NCBI GenBank assembly: GCA_964035545.1 | Contig: OZ037766.1 | Span: forward strand, 15,206,722-15,270,721 | Direction of reading: 5' to 3' | Source of the DNA: Bugula neritina | Taxonomy: Eukaryota > Bryozoa > Gymnolaemata > Cheilostomatida > Bugulidae | DNA length: 64,000 bases | Shown: positions 27,601 to 42,600 of the stretch, in pieces | Layout: each line of letters opens with the position of its first letter | Position numbering within the stretch: the first letter of the stretch is position 1 | The notes under the pieces: generated by a model | What the model saw: the letters and a program-made list of their open reading frames with translations, nothing else | What the model was told of the DNA's origin: nothing | Database searches by the model: none | Translations under genes and position numbers: made by a program

Positions 27601-30600
27601 TTAAAAGTCACTCACTGATTCAAGAATTCTTTCCATGCCAGAAAAATCTCCAGTGAGACTGAAAAGCTCTTTCATTTCAAGCATGACTCTGGCACCACTA
27701 TGGTATTGGTCAAGATGGGAGCACAGCTCTATCTGGCGTTTCCTGTTACTAAATATCTTCTTCTCAATCATATTTTTTAACTCTTCCAAGAATTTTGCTA
27801 GGCTACCAGAGAAATGTCTTCTAAGAATGCTGTCCAACTTTGCCATGTTGATTTCACCTGAGTTAGAAAAAATAATGTTATTCTGTCAATGAGGAAGTGA
27901 ATTCTCCAATAAAATCTGTAACTGGAACACAGAATAAATTTAATTCAAGCTGTTATATTGATAGGCGTAAGAAGCACTTTTACTATTAGACTGGTAAACT
28001 TCATCAAAATGTATTTCTTATTAAATTCCTCAAGTTAAATAGCTCAACAGCCACCAACCACTAGTAAGCTTAGTTCTCATAGCATCATAATGATCGACTG
28101 AAGACTGGTAAACTTTAGCCACATCCTCAAGAGACCTGTCAGCAACATCTTTCAGTTGGTGAATAAATGTATCACGGAACACTGTCCTCTGCTTCATTTC
28201 TTGAAATGGCTGAAGAATCTGTCTAATTGGGAAACCTACAGCTGGGCAAATGATCATGAGTTCAGGGCCTATGGTGTCTTTAAATGTGAGCTCATGTGCT
28301 GTTTTCTCTAACCATCTCCGCAAAATATCCTTTTCTAAAAATTCATTATTTTATTAGTACAACTGCTTTATCTACAGCTATAGTATTGACATTGTACATT
28401 AGAAATATTTTTCAGACACAGTTATCAAATCTCAAAAGAAAGAGTTTATGTTTCAAAAACGAATGGTTATGATTACACTAACAGCTATTTACAAAACATA
28501 AGATGAATAATATGCGATATACCAATAAAGTTTACAGTTGCTTCAAGTTCCATTCAAAAATTACCTGTGATAAAGTCCTCACAATAACTCAAGAAGTCAC
28601 TCAACAATGTATGGAACTTGTTGTAGCACTTTTTCTCTTCAGCTCTCTCTTCAAAGGTGTCACTGATGAGTTTAGTTTTGTCTTGGAATGAGCTTGAAAC
28701 TTCACAAAGTTCAAGGACTTTAGATTTGTGCTCGTAAAAATAGCTAAAGTCGTCAAAAGTAATGGTCCCATTCATTAGATCACTAAGGACACTATCCATT
28801 GATGTTGCAGATTGGAAAAGGCGTGTCTGAGTATCTGTGGAGATGTTATTTCTTTGTTCGGGGGAAAGGTTTCCTTGAAAGAATATATTTTTACAATTTT
28901 ATCAAGTGCATCTACAATACAAAACATATCAGTATAGGAAGCGTTGAGATGCATTTACATACTGTAGAACTTCCAGACAGAAAGAAAATTCCCCCATTTC
29001 ACCATGTTCCGAACAGTATTGTTTGGGTTGTCATTTCCAAAATCCCAGGCTTTATTTAATGCTTGATCTACCAGCTTACCAATTTTGTGTGGCATAGCAA
29101 GCCAGCTAGACGTACTACCTCCCTAAAAGCATAATAAATGATAACAGTAAAGTGAAATTGGTACAGGTATAAATGGGAGCAAATACATCATACTAGACTT
29201 TAGGCCTAGTGCTACACAGGTCATGGGCTGAGCCTAGGTCATTGGTGATGTCAAGAAGCGCATTCAAATATGATTGCTGCTGCGCTACTTTGAAAGACTT
29301 CTTACCATGTTGGAAACATGGTGAGAGGCACAGTCCTCAGCACACTTGAAAACTCTTTTAATCAAAAGTGCTCCCCTGGATGAAGACTTTAAACAAACAT
29401 AAGTACATGTACCTAGTGTTCTGGGAACTTATAAATGATATCGGTTGACAATCGGACAAGCTTGCTAGGCATGTGTGCAATGTATGATGCAGTAGCTCAG
29501 TTGTACTTTGTATGTTCTGGTAGCTATATATTGAGCTGTTGATGCTACGTTAATTATTTAAAGGCTGTAAACTCTACACAGCTTTGTTAAAAAGTACAAA
29601 TTTAAAAAAGAAAATTTACCAAGCAAGGCAGAGACTGGCTTATACAAAATCATTCTTCAATTTACTATTTTCAAAATATTTTTTCAGCATCTGTATGTCT
29701 TTATCACCAATTTCATTGCAGATATAACAGCTCTTAACATGTTATAATTGTTCGTCTTATTGGTGTCAACTTCGCCCTTGGCATTCCAACAAAAACAGTT
29801 TTTATGTGATACAATTAGTAACATGTCATTTTGTGCTGCTTATTATGTATGCGCTCTCTTAATTTTATGTTATCCAAGTAGTTGGAAAATTAAAAAATGT
29901 CCTCCTGTCATTTTACGACTTAAGAAGCATGTGCTCCAAATATCACCTTGCATCAATTAGGAAGCTGGCACAAAACATTTACCGACATCAATGTGAGCTG
30001 CTGATTCTTGTATACAGTGTAACTTAACCATTCTACAACTAAATGGTTAAAGGTAGGTATATCAGTTTTTATTGACCAGAGTGGTGACAGCCAGTACACC
30101 AAATAATTTTATATCATAGCAGTCACTGTTTCATTACTCAATAAACAAATAACCACAAAAATTCTTTCAGGTTTATTTTTTCAGAAGTTGCTTTGAAGCA
30201 ATATTTTCACAATAGCTTTTGAAGCACTAAAATTCATGCCACTAAAAAAATATCTATCTTCTCGAATCTAGAAGGACAAACTGTATATTGCTTAGTTTAG
30301 ATTTATGTAGCAGCCAAACTTTGAATTTTTCAAGTTTCATCTTATTGGTGTGTTTACACGCTGGCATACAAGATTGATTTGAAATAATGGTATGATAAAA
30401 AGAGCTATGCATATTTAATATTGATCTATGTAGAGCTTTTTTCCTTCCATTGTCATGCCTTCTAGGCTAACTCTTTTGCACACATTCTTATAAGGCTGAT
30501 GATAGAATTGAATTTAATATCCTATCAGCATGTTACTTTACTAAATCATTTAGCCAGCCATATTTTTCCTCATCATATATATGTATTATAATTGCATTAT

Positions 30601-33600
30601 ATCTGAGGTACTACAACAACAGCAAACTGATTTAAATTGTATAATCACCTTCAAAATAAGTTCTGCTTTTGGAAACGCTAATTCCGCAATCGTTTCATCC
30701 ATAGCAGGATTATTGAAGGTTTTTGTGCAATATAGGTCAACTACCGACATTGGAGAGACCTTTGACAACTACAAAGTAATACAATCTAATTTTAGCAATG
30801 TTTGATCAACATATATTTTCTTGATTAAAAAATTTAGTTCTAATAAAATGCAAGTATGTACCTTTTGAAGCCGCTGTTTAAAAGTATTTTTGCATTGATT
30901 TGACCACCACTGAGCCAGTTGGGTATGCTCAGCAGTACAGCCAAACAAGTGTCTCCAAATCTGTAAAAATCACAAATAAGCATTAGTCAAGTGCAAAATG
31001 TGCTTCATATCATACCAATAAAAGCAATTTCTTTAGAAACAGATTAATTTAGGTAAATATTGAAGAAATGAAAATCAGTTTTGATCCAGATATATTTTAA
31101 AATATGTAAAAAATCAAACTATAAAAGTACGGAGTTCTAAAGCTATATCATATCAACAGTTTGATAAGCACAAGTATGTGAGATTTTTACACGTATTTTT
31201 CAACTTTCTAAGTGCTAAGAATTTAGACAGTTCTAATTATCTTTCTGTGTACAGGCAAAATTTATTTCAGAAGTAATTAAAATTTATTGTAAAAATACAT
31301 TTCCAACTGAAAATGACTATAAACTGCCAGTTAACTAAGAACATATCTTAATTTTTTCGGAATAGCTAACTACAAATTAAAAACATGGAAAAAGCTAAAA
31401 ACAATTGTTGGCAAATTTTTTGATACATATATAAAAATGGGAATAGACCCAAATAAAAGAGCTGTACTTTTTGCAAAAAGAGGGAGGAATAAATAACAGC
31501 TATTTAGCTTGTTTGCATAACCGGAATTTACTAACAAAAGTTTAGTGCTGTGTAATTTGGCAAAGCATAAGGGCTAAGACATAAACTTCTTTGAAGGAAA
31601 AACAAACCGCCTCAAAGAGCAAACCTTGACTGTGAAAATAACTAAGAAACACCAATAAACAGTTTTTCTCAAAGGAAGTAGGATTTAAATCCTTACCACT
31701 AGACATTACTTGTAGCCTACTTATGGTTTTATAGTATGACAAAAACAATTGACATATCAAATGACACATGGCATGGAAATAGAACTAATAAAACAATTGA
31801 CAAGAAATTTCAAACAAAATAATTTTATAAAGATAAGTAATAAAACATACCTTGAGTTCGCTATCAGTAATTGTACTCATCCAAGCATTTTGTAATTTGT
31901 TCGCTACCCGATCAGACTGCCTAACCAGATCAGCTCCGAGAACAGAGAGAGAGGCATTTTCATCCTTCATAATGATGCCTTCCATTATTAACAGGTAAAT
32001 TTGCACAGCACTAAAAAACTCATCCTTGATTGATGATGAATACTCAGGCAAGGCGTGTGATACAAGGTCTGCTGCAACCTGTATGCAGGCAGCATCTACC
32101 ACCAAAGGAGATCTAAATAAGAAAAATTAAAACAAGTAGCCTATTTAAAAGTAAATGTTATCTGAGTTTTGCAATAATTATATTGAATATATTACAGTGA
32201 ATATATTATATTGAATGATGGAAGTTGGAGTGAATTTACTTTGGTTGAAATGCCTTTAGCTTCTTCATCCAATCAAACAAACCATTCAAGAAAACAGCAA
32301 CCTAAAACACATTTTCTGAGTTTATTTTCTACAAAAAAAAACAGTTGATAGAAAATATATTACCAAGCAAACATTCTAAGTAATACTTAGCTAGCAGCTT
32401 TTTATATATTTACAGAGTGCACCCTTCAAAAGAAGCCCATGAGAATATTCTCAAATGCTATATAACATTAGTCTATTTATCATCATGCAATTCCACCATC
32501 ACTATTGATATTATTATTAGCATGTTATTTAGTTTGAACTCACTAGTTTATTTCTTTAAATTGTAACAAAGTTACATCTACTGATTTAATCATTTTGGCC
32601 ACACTATGAATCGCTTGATTTCAAAGTAGTGGCTGTTTCAATTCGACTAGATATCTATCAAGTTTATTAGTTTTTGCTCTACCTAATTTAAAATAATCTA
32701 GTATTCCTTCAATAGAAATTGAATGAGTTCCTTTCCTTTTTTTTGAGAGATGAAATATCATTTTAAAAAATGGTGAGAAATCGCTAGCTATTGGAACACG
32801 TTCAACTGAAAGATGCTGAGCTATACAGTTTGGTAGCTACATTCATGGCACATTGTAGCATTTCTGCATGCTATTCGAATTATAGCTATTATTTTTAGCC
32901 AAAAAGCATGATGTTTTTCAAACCTAAATTACAGCAAAAACAGCCTAAACAATGCAGACTAACTTTACTAGAACTTGATTTGATGTGAAATCGACAGCAG
33001 GCTAAAACTCCATCCAGGGGGAGGCAAGTCAGAATGTAACTCTCATCACAACCAAGTAGATTTGAGAACTGGGTATCAGTTAGCAGTGCAAGAAATGTGT
33101 ATGATAGAATGGGATCAACATTGAAGTATGGAGTGAGCCAGTTCAGCCAGTTTTTCCACTCATAGCTAAAATAAGCAAGTCAAATATTCAGTATAAGAAT
33201 ATTTAAAACAAAGAGAAGCTAAAAGAACCTTCAAAACATGAAAATCATTTTAAACCAGAGTAGCTTTTTTCATCAATCCTAATTTGTTTGCGTCTTATTT
33301 AAAACGTTTGAAAAATTTGGTTAAAAAAGTTATTAAACTTACGCTGAAGGGTAAGTCAACTTCAGTTTCTGAACATGAGAATTAATATCTTCAACACCCC
33401 ACCATTTTCTTTTATCAAAATCATCCCCACGCAGTTGCAAAGCTCCATTGTTACCATATTTTAGAACGTGTATCAGAGGAATCAACAGAATCCAGGTACC
33501 AGTATGTGCTCTTTGCATTTCAATGTCAACAATGCATCCAACCAACGAAGCTTGTAATTGACTAGAAAAATGACAACTGCAAATATGTGTTTCTGTGGAT

Positions 33601-36600
33601 AACCATGATTGGTATGAGAGAGAGGAATAACTAGAACAGTGCCTATACTGCATAGTTTCATATCATCATTTCACTACATGCTACAACTTGCTGTCCAAAA
33701 TTTTGTAAAGTTACATGCAGCTGTAACTGCACATGATCGGTTAAAAATTCGATACCTCTAAATAAAAACTACAAGCTTTCAAGTTGAGCTGCAATGAATA
33801 TAAGCATACCTGATGAACTTTTCATCTTTATGCAATTTAGTTAGCAAGTTTGTGACGAAAGCTTCTCTGTTGTCCAAAACAGAAGAAGTAATGTTATGAC
33901 TCAATGTAACTTCAATCAGTTGTTGTATAACATGTCCATTTCTTGAAATAGGTGATTGGTCAAAAAGTGTGTGTCTTGAAATATGCATAAGCCCAATAAG
34001 AGACGCAAATGCTGAGACCATATCTGCAGAGTTTGCCAGAATTTTATGGTCATTGTAGCAATCCCAGAAATACTCAAAAAACACCTGAAAATGATATAGT
34101 TTTCCAACAAATGGACTCAATATTATAACAGCACAACTCTAAATTTGCCAAAATAAAATTTACTAATGAAATACTTTTGAGAGAGTTAATCTCAACATAT
34201 ATCAAAACAGTTAATCATCTTCAACATATGTTACCTCTTGCACTGTTTTCTTTGCCTCTCGATATCTTGTAAAGTCATTATCTGTAACAAACTCAACAAA
34301 TTTTGAAAGGCATTGAACTTGTCTATCCAGTGCTAGCAGCACCCAATCAACCAAACTCTGAACAGATCTTCCTTGTTGAATCTCTTTCCTCCAGGCCGGC
34401 AGCATAGCACGCACACCACGCTCTTGCTCTTGAACTTTACCTTTATCACTCATACCAACAAATTCTTTAATTTTTTGTTTCGCTGATGATTCTGATTTGA
34501 GCTGCACAATGCCGTCATAGATGGTGTATTCTTTGATTTTATCTAAAAAAGAATTATCCAAAGACTATTTTATACGCCATTAATAATGTACTAGTTTTGA
34601 GGTTAGAATGCAGTTCAAGTGGGGAGCATAACTCCAGTATAGAAAGAACAAGATGAGATATTAAGCTTGAGTAGATGAATCTTTATTGTAGTATATACAG
34701 CTAACTAGAGCACTGAACTGAAACTGTTATAGTTATAGTTCAATGAGTAAGAGTAGTCTTGATCCGGTGAGCTCCAGTAGTAGACTGATTCTACTCTGTG
34801 AGCTCGACTCCTTATATACAGAAAAAAATCTTTGTTCTCATCCTGTCCAAAAATCGGAGCCCAAATATTGGAAAACCTTCCGACACCGGAACTTATTTAG
34901 ACTTTCCGACGTGATTGAATTACATAATTAAAAACAATTGCCACAAAGAAATATTCACCGGAATAAAAGCTTAACAATAATTACAATACTTCGGCATTAG
35001 AAAGCTACCCCAAGCTTAGCTATAATTGAAGGCATTTGTGTGTGTCAGCAATCCCTCGTGTGACGAGTATGATGTCTGCTTGCAAGCCCTGGTCTGTGCC
35101 GTGATCCGTTCCAGTTCAAAATCCGTAAAAATCCTACTAGAGGTGAGTTCTGAGGTGACTCACAAGCCCAATTCGAGATCGGCATAATTTGCCACAGTGA
35201 GGACAAATGTTACTAGAGTCAGTCACTGGTGGGTGTGTAACAGAGCATAACTCCCTGTTTTTCCTTAATAACCGTTTGTGCTCTCGTTTTTGGCGTTGTT
35301 GTTGTTCAAAAATCGCTGTCCCTTGATGCACAACAGTTCTCCAATTTTTGCTGTCCAAGGCCTGAACTTCCCAGGTCTGTGGTCGAATGAAACACTGCTT
35401 AAGGCTCTCGTGTAGAGTGTCTTTATACCTTTTCCTCTGACCACCCTGTGAGCGATTTCCAGTGTTCAGCTCAGAGTACATGATCATTTTTGGTAGCCGG
35501 TTAACATCCATTCTTACCACATGGCCAGACCACTTCAGTTGTCTCTTCACAATCATGCTAGTAATACTTGTAGTTTGAGCTTTATCGATGACACTGTTAG
35601 TAGTCTGCCTGTCTTGCCATTTGACTCCGAGGATTCGCCTGATAATGCGGTTGTGAAATTTCTCGAGGGACAGCAGGTTGTGGCTGTAGGTTACCCAAGT
35701 TTCAGAGGCATAAAGTAGTGTCGGGAGAACAATGGCTTTGTATACTTTTAGTTTGGTCTGTCTGTATATATCCTTGTTGTTGAAAACGCGTGTTTGCAGC
35801 CTCCCAAATGCGGAGCTGGCGGCCTGGAGTCTTCGGTTTATTTCAGCATCAATGTTTGCTTTAGAGGATAGGCAGCTACCTAAATAGTTGAAGGTAGTGA
35901 CTTGGTCTAATATTTGGTCTCCCACCTTGAGGGAAAAATCCTCATGTCTTTCAGTATTTGGGTGTGGTTGGTACATTACTTGCGTCTTCTTGGCATTGAG
36001 TGTTAGACCAAGAGAGGTGTATGCTGTATTGAATGCTGTGAGAGCAAGTTGAAGTTCCTCCTCGGAATGAGCCATGATCATGTTATCATCAGCATACTGC
36101 AGTTCATGGATAGCCTCGGTAGCTGTCTTCGTCTTAGCTCTGAGACGTCTGACATTGAAAATATCATTAAATCTATATCTGATCCTTATTCCAGATGGCA
36201 TACATCCACTCACTAGTTGAAGCACAGCAGTGAGGAAAATCGAGAACAATGTAGGTGCTATCACACATCCCTGTTTTACTCCTGTGTTCACAGGAAACTC
36301 CTTAGAGTGGTCTCAATCAACTAATACTGATGCCTTCATGTCATCATGTAAGATGCGAATAATGGTAACTAATTTGTCGGGGCATCCAATCTTGCCTAGC
36401 ACTTTCCACAGCGTTGGTCTGTGAACTGTGTCAAAGGCTTTCTTTAGATCGATGAATGCCATAAACAGATCATGGTGCTGCTCTAGGCACTTTTCTTGAA
36501 TCTGCCGAGCAGCAAAAATCATATCCACAGTTCCTCGGTAAGGTCTGAAGCCACATTGGCTCTCTGGTAGGCATCTCTCTGTCAATTGGCCAAGTCTAAA

Positions 36601-39600
36601 ACTAACTATTCTCGTCAGAAGCTTTCCGGCAATGAATAGCAGAGAGATACCCCTATAGTTTCCACAATCGGCTCTGTTACCCTTCTTGTAAAGAGTTACA
36701 ATATTAGCATCCTTCGGATCAGGATGAAGTGATTCTTTTTCCCAAATCAGCTGAAAGAGTTCCAGCAATTTTCTGTTCAGTTCTAGCCCACCACCTTTAA
36801 AAATCTCTCCAGGTATTCCATCCGGTCCGGCAGCTTTTCCTGACTTAGTCATGGATAATGCTTTCTCAAGTTCGTCAATCGTTGGGGGTTCGGCTAGGTG
36901 GGTCAGTATTGACAGTTGTGGCAGACATTCTAAGGTCTTCTCATCCACCATAGTGTCTTGGTTAAGCAGCTCTGAGAAATGTTCAGCCCATCTGCCCTTG
37001 ATCTCATCTTTCTCCTTATGTATTGTGGAACCATTTTTGGAAGCTATTGACATCCTCCGAAAATTGGGCCATACAATCTCTTCGTAGCGGAAAAGAACTC
37101 TTTGCTACTGTTTGTCTCAGCAAGTCTCTGAAGTTCCTCAGATTTTCGGATCCACCAGTCATTTTTTATTGTCCTTATTCTCGCCTGTACTTTCCCTCTC
37201 ATTTTATGATAATGCTCCCTTTTTTCCACATTTCTATAGTCTTGGTGCCATAAGCTGAAGGCATGGCGTCTCTCCCTCATGAGCTCGTTTATTTCTTGTT
37301 CGTTGTCATCAAACCAATCTTCATGTTTTCGTTCTGGTTTACCCAGGGTTGAGTGGCATGTTTTCAAGATCGAATCTCTCAGAGCTTCCCAGCTGCCATG
37401 AGTAGAATTTATGTCAATATCTTGGATATTCTCTGTGAGCTCACTTTGGAAGCTCTGCTTTATTTCTGGCTGGTTGAGCAGCGAGATTTATTTTTGCCTG
37501 CTTTCTTTTCCTGTTCATTTGTTTTGGATGAATACATATGTTCATCTTTGCCAGAATCAGTCGATGGTCTGTCCAGCAAGCATTAGATAGGTCCATAGCT
37601 CGGGTTATACGCACATCCTGCACATCCCGTTGTTTGACAATGATGTAGTCGATAAGGTGCCAGTGGCCAGATCTGGGATGTCTCCATGAGGTCTTGCGTC
37701 GGTCTTTCTGTCTAAAAAGAGTGTTTGTGATTGCCAAGGAGTGTTCAGCACGTTTGGTGAGCAGCATTTCCCCATTGCTATTTAGCTTCCCAATCCCATT
37801 TTTACCAATTATCTTTTTCCACACATGGTGATCTTTTCCAACCCGAGCATTAAAATCTCCAAGGACCATGATTTTCGCACTCTTGGGGATCCCTGATAGA
37901 ACCATATCTAGATTGGAGTAGAACTGCTCCTTTTCCTGATGATCAGCAAGCAATGTCGGCGCATATGCTGAGATCAATGTTGCTTTCCTGTTGCGGCGTA
38001 GATTTAGTTGGAGAGTCATCATCCTGTCGTTGATTCCCACTGGTAGCTGGTCGAGTTTCCTCACAACCTCATTCTTGATAGCGAAACCAACCCCATGAAC
38101 TCTCTGTTCATCGGCTGGTTTCCCTCTCCAGAAAAAAGTGTACCTACCACCAATTTCCATGAGCTGCCCTTCATCAGCTAAGCGAGTTTCCTGAAGGGCT
38201 GCTATGTCTACATTTAGTCTTCTGAGTTCACGAGCTATGAAAGCCGTTCTTCTCTCAGGTCTGTTTGATTTATCATTGTCCATCATTGTCCGTACATTCC
38301 AGGTTGCTATGTTCATTTGTATTTTCTGACCGCAAAAAGGTGAACCCGCTGGACGCGGTAATCCAGCCAGGTTGAGTTGGGAGCAGACTATGTTTGGGGC
38401 ACCTTTTCTAGCCCTCTCCTCTGATTGAGGTGAGCAGAGTGGGTCCTAAAAAGGACTGCTCAGTCATAGAGATCACTACCGAACAACCATACTGCTCCCT
38501 GTCCTAAGTTGAGCGACTGATAAATCTCTACCGCCTACGTGCTGGTTTGTAACTGGAAACTTCCAGGCTTCACTTCCCTGTTCCCGTCGCTACGCCCCAA
38601 TCGCCGCAGGGCTTGAGGAGGGTTGCAAGCAGAAGCTGTGCGTGGTATAGAGCATTGTCGCACGAAACGATACTCTGTAAGCTTGGCTAGGCATGTATGG
38701 ATCCAGTGGCAAGGGAGCCTCGACGACTGGAAAACATGCCTAGTTGCAGTGAATGGCCGTTGATTCATGGAATTCATTTGCCCTTTCAGTTTCCTGACGA
38801 GTGTTCACAGACCCGTTGCGTTTGTATAGGGACCACCTCCCATAGCCTTTGTGTTTATTTGAAACACATACCGCAAGGCAGCGGGTGTACACTGGTTTAG
38901 TCGCCAGCGGCTCGACCATGAAACGGAATAAAAGCTAAACAATAATTACAATACTTCGGCATTAGAAAGCTACCCTAAGCTTAGCTATAATTGAAGGCAT
39001 TTAAAGTTACGCCAAGAGCTTAGTTATAATTACAGTATACAAAATGGTACGAAATATGTAATTATAATACTAAAGCACATAGTTACTAGAACTTTCCAGA
39101 ACATAGTGGTGACAACTCTCAAAATCCATTACAACAATATGAACCTAATATAGCAGTGATTTAGATTAATGGCCTATTCAATACCAGCTTATTTCTTCTT
39201 ACCAGAGAAAAGCAAGAAGCGACTAATTGGGTATCTGTAAGATGTCTCTCCAAGCCACTCATACTCATAATGTGACTCATCCCGGCTATCGAAAATGAGG
39301 TACTTGTACTGAACAGTTCGATGACTAATGAATGGCGCATGCCATGTGCCAGTCCATACATCATCAAGGCTACAGAAAAAATATTGTGTACTTGTATTTA
39401 ACAGCAGTTATTCTTTATTCAAACAAGAATCAAACTCATAATAATTTATTTTGAAGCAATATTTATCCAACAATTTATTCAAAAATTGGAAAATCTGTAT
39501 AAACTCAGTTGTTAAATAATACCAGAGTTGTGCTCCTGCTTAGAATACAAAAATAAATTTTGTTTTCCAGCTAATCAAACTAATTACTTACTTATAAAAA

Positions 39601-42600
39601 TTCTACACAGTAAAATGAGAATACTAGTTAATCTGTGAACTCACCCTTTATCCATGACTGCAATTGGCTGTGTAAAGTTATCTATACTGCATTTGATCTG
39701 AACCTCTGGCACCTCAAAAGTCTTGCATGCAGTGTTAGATAACACCATTTTAAAAGTTACAGGTATAAAGGCGCGCCTAAGCATATACATATACAGTTAT
39801 AACTCAATTTCAAATTTTAAAAATCTAGATAATCTTAGCAGTTCTAACAGTTTCAACAACAAATTTTAGTCTTTAAAATCAGCAGGGTGAATCAGCTTAC
39901 AAAAAGCTAAGAACAAAAGTGTCAAAATTATACATATACTAGCATCTGTGCTCTCTTAGCATGCAAAGTAGGCCTAGGCTAAAAAAGATATCCATTCTTT
40001 AAAAGTATGAGAAAATGCATAGCATATGATATTGAAAAACCAGCAAGGATTTAGATGAGTTTGCTTTGGTAGTAATTGATCTTGTTTCTGTCTAGATGCT
40101 AAAAACTTACAACTGGTGTGCTTGTGGCTGGAGAAGTATGGGGTTGACTTTTCCTGCATCCAGTTCAACAGTGATCAACTAAAATATAACTTATTACATT
40201 ATCTTATTACTCCAACACATAACTTAACTACATATTTCTATTCATATTAATATAATATTATTAGGCCACGCACAATACAGAATTTTAAGCCAAAACATGA
40301 TGAAATAAGAAAAATCCATTTGGTTTGGACAGCGTTAAAATTTAAAAAAAGCTGAAATAGAAAAACCTTAGTCGTATAATTATGAGAAAATAATATGTTA
40401 TCAGTGGCCTTCGAGCCCTCACAGGACCTACTGATTTTGTAGCTAAAATATTTATTGACTACTTTATTATCGCTACAAAATTTTAAAGCAATGGCGTTAT
40501 TTTTAAATGACGGTATTGTGATCAATTTTGAAAGATAACTACTAAAATATTCCAATTATAACTACTAATTATGTGTTTACAAAAATCAATAACTACCAAA
40601 ACAATAAACTTGGTACTAAGGACGAAGATTTCAACTAATCTATCACAAAACAAAGAAATGAACCAGCAATTATAAATCTGTTTTACTGATCAATGGTGCA
40701 TCATGAACAAAACATAAATGATTTCATCTATAAGCTAAGATGACCAACTATGGATGATATATTGTTTGGTGCAAACTCTATAATCATTAGCAAGCATTAC
40801 TTGCCTCTTTTACTCCACATTTTAGGAGTATTGGGTTCAATTTCTTAGCATAATTGTTGAAGTAATTCCTCAGCCCATTCCTAGATGAAATAACACTTTC
40901 GCTGTGACCAGCAGAATGCCAATTCTTTCTATTCTGCACATTAGCATTATGCTCGGCTAGCTTTTTTCGAGCTATCTTTGCCACAGAATTGATGAAACTT
41001 TCATCCTCATTAGAAATTAGCCTCTTTGTTGACTTTTCTAGGAGGGATCGTTTAGCAGCATCAACCTTGGTTTTCATGTCCTCAAAAGCAATGACAACAT
41101 CAACACCTTTGTTGTGAAAGCTTGTGCCTAAAAATTATCAACGCAAGAGAAAGATGGAACACCATTTTAAAAAATATGGCTCAATAAAAATTGTTTCAAT
41201 ATAAAATTTTATGAAATAAAAAGTTATCAAACACAAAAATAAGAGAGATAAAAAAATTACATCAAGATATATAAAAACTAGTCAGTCAACAAAATTCAAC
41301 CTCGGGGAAAGTAAATGGCGTTCTAGAATAATAAAGAAAAATAGCAAAGTACTAATTGTTTAGAAGAAAACTCGATAAAAATGCAATTAGTCATCTTCAC
41401 CACACAGTTTATTTGAACCCAACCGAGAGACAAGGCTGAACAGTTCTGTCGAAATAAATATTCCAATAATAGGTGAATTAAACAATATCAAAACCATAAC
41501 ACTCAAAACAACCATTTAGACGGTAACATTTAAATCCGTTCAATGGAAATGGCAAAAAAACATACAAAAGCATAACTGTTAGAAAGCAGTTGCTTATTCC
41601 ATAATAACTGGCAACAATAATAAAATTTCGATATTGTGCGCACCTGAATGTTTTCCCTCATCACTCCCAGTCTCCAAATTTTTGCCAGTTTGACTTCTAG
41701 TGTTGCTTGAAGGACCATCACCTACACAATATGTGAAATTATACCCGTCATTACAAGGATGCAAATAATTCACATTTGTATAATAAGACATCGTGTAAAC
41801 TTGAAAGTCTCACTTGCAGAAAATACAAATGTAAATTTTGAGTAGTCACAACCAGTTTTTTAAGATCAACATCAACATATACAAAAAAGTATCTTCAAGC
41901 TTAAGAGTTACTACCAACATTGCAAAAGAGTGGTTTGAAAACATGCTTACTCAGTGGAACAACTTTTTTACGACGTTTTTTATATGGTTTTGGATCTACA
42001 GATGATCCTTCGGGATCATTCTCTAAGTCATCATAGCTACTGTAATCCTCACTACTCTCATCCCTGCTCTCTAAAAAGAAAAACACCAGCCAAAATTACT
42101 TCAATATTGCATAACCATTGCTAATAATTCGCAAGGTGCAGATTTTACCAAGCTTATTGGGCACATCAAAGCCGTTACTATTATATTTGTATTATATCCA
42201 TGTTACCTGCTTCTTTGTCTGTTGCAGATTCAACCTGATCATTTGTAGGTATGACTTGACTCATAAGTCCTATAGATATAAAATGAGCATTTTTAGTAAA
42301 GTTTGCTAGAAAAGTAATTACTGTAAAAATCAAGCTGCATTGAAGAAACTTATTCGAGTACTCTCATGTGGTTTAGCTTATTTTATTCCCAAAACTATGC
42401 CACTATGATAACAAAAAATTTGCCATTATCAAATAAATTTGCTGAATGACCATAAAATAACATCAAATGTTACACTTTCTATGCTTTTAAAGTAAAAGAC
42501 TATCAAATAATTACCTTCCTGCTTACTATCTTTTCCAAAAATTGGCTTCTCTTCCAGCCGCTGAGGTCCATGGCACGAAATGCCGGGAACATTCAGTTGG

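Larger units (their letters stand above)
34619..39115 (-). mobile_element. Probable solo LTR (about 530 bases) split by a LINE insertion
   Basis: Read on the minus strand and skipping the insert, the sequence starts TGTCACCACTATG and ends near GCTCCCCA. It has a TATA box (TGTATATAAGG, about 34810-34822) and, downstream, an AATAAA (34682-34687) in the order expected for U3-R-U5. No coding or second LTR is near. The ends are inferred from TG...CA and I could not find a matching target-site duplication, so the limits are soft. Confidence 0.5.
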
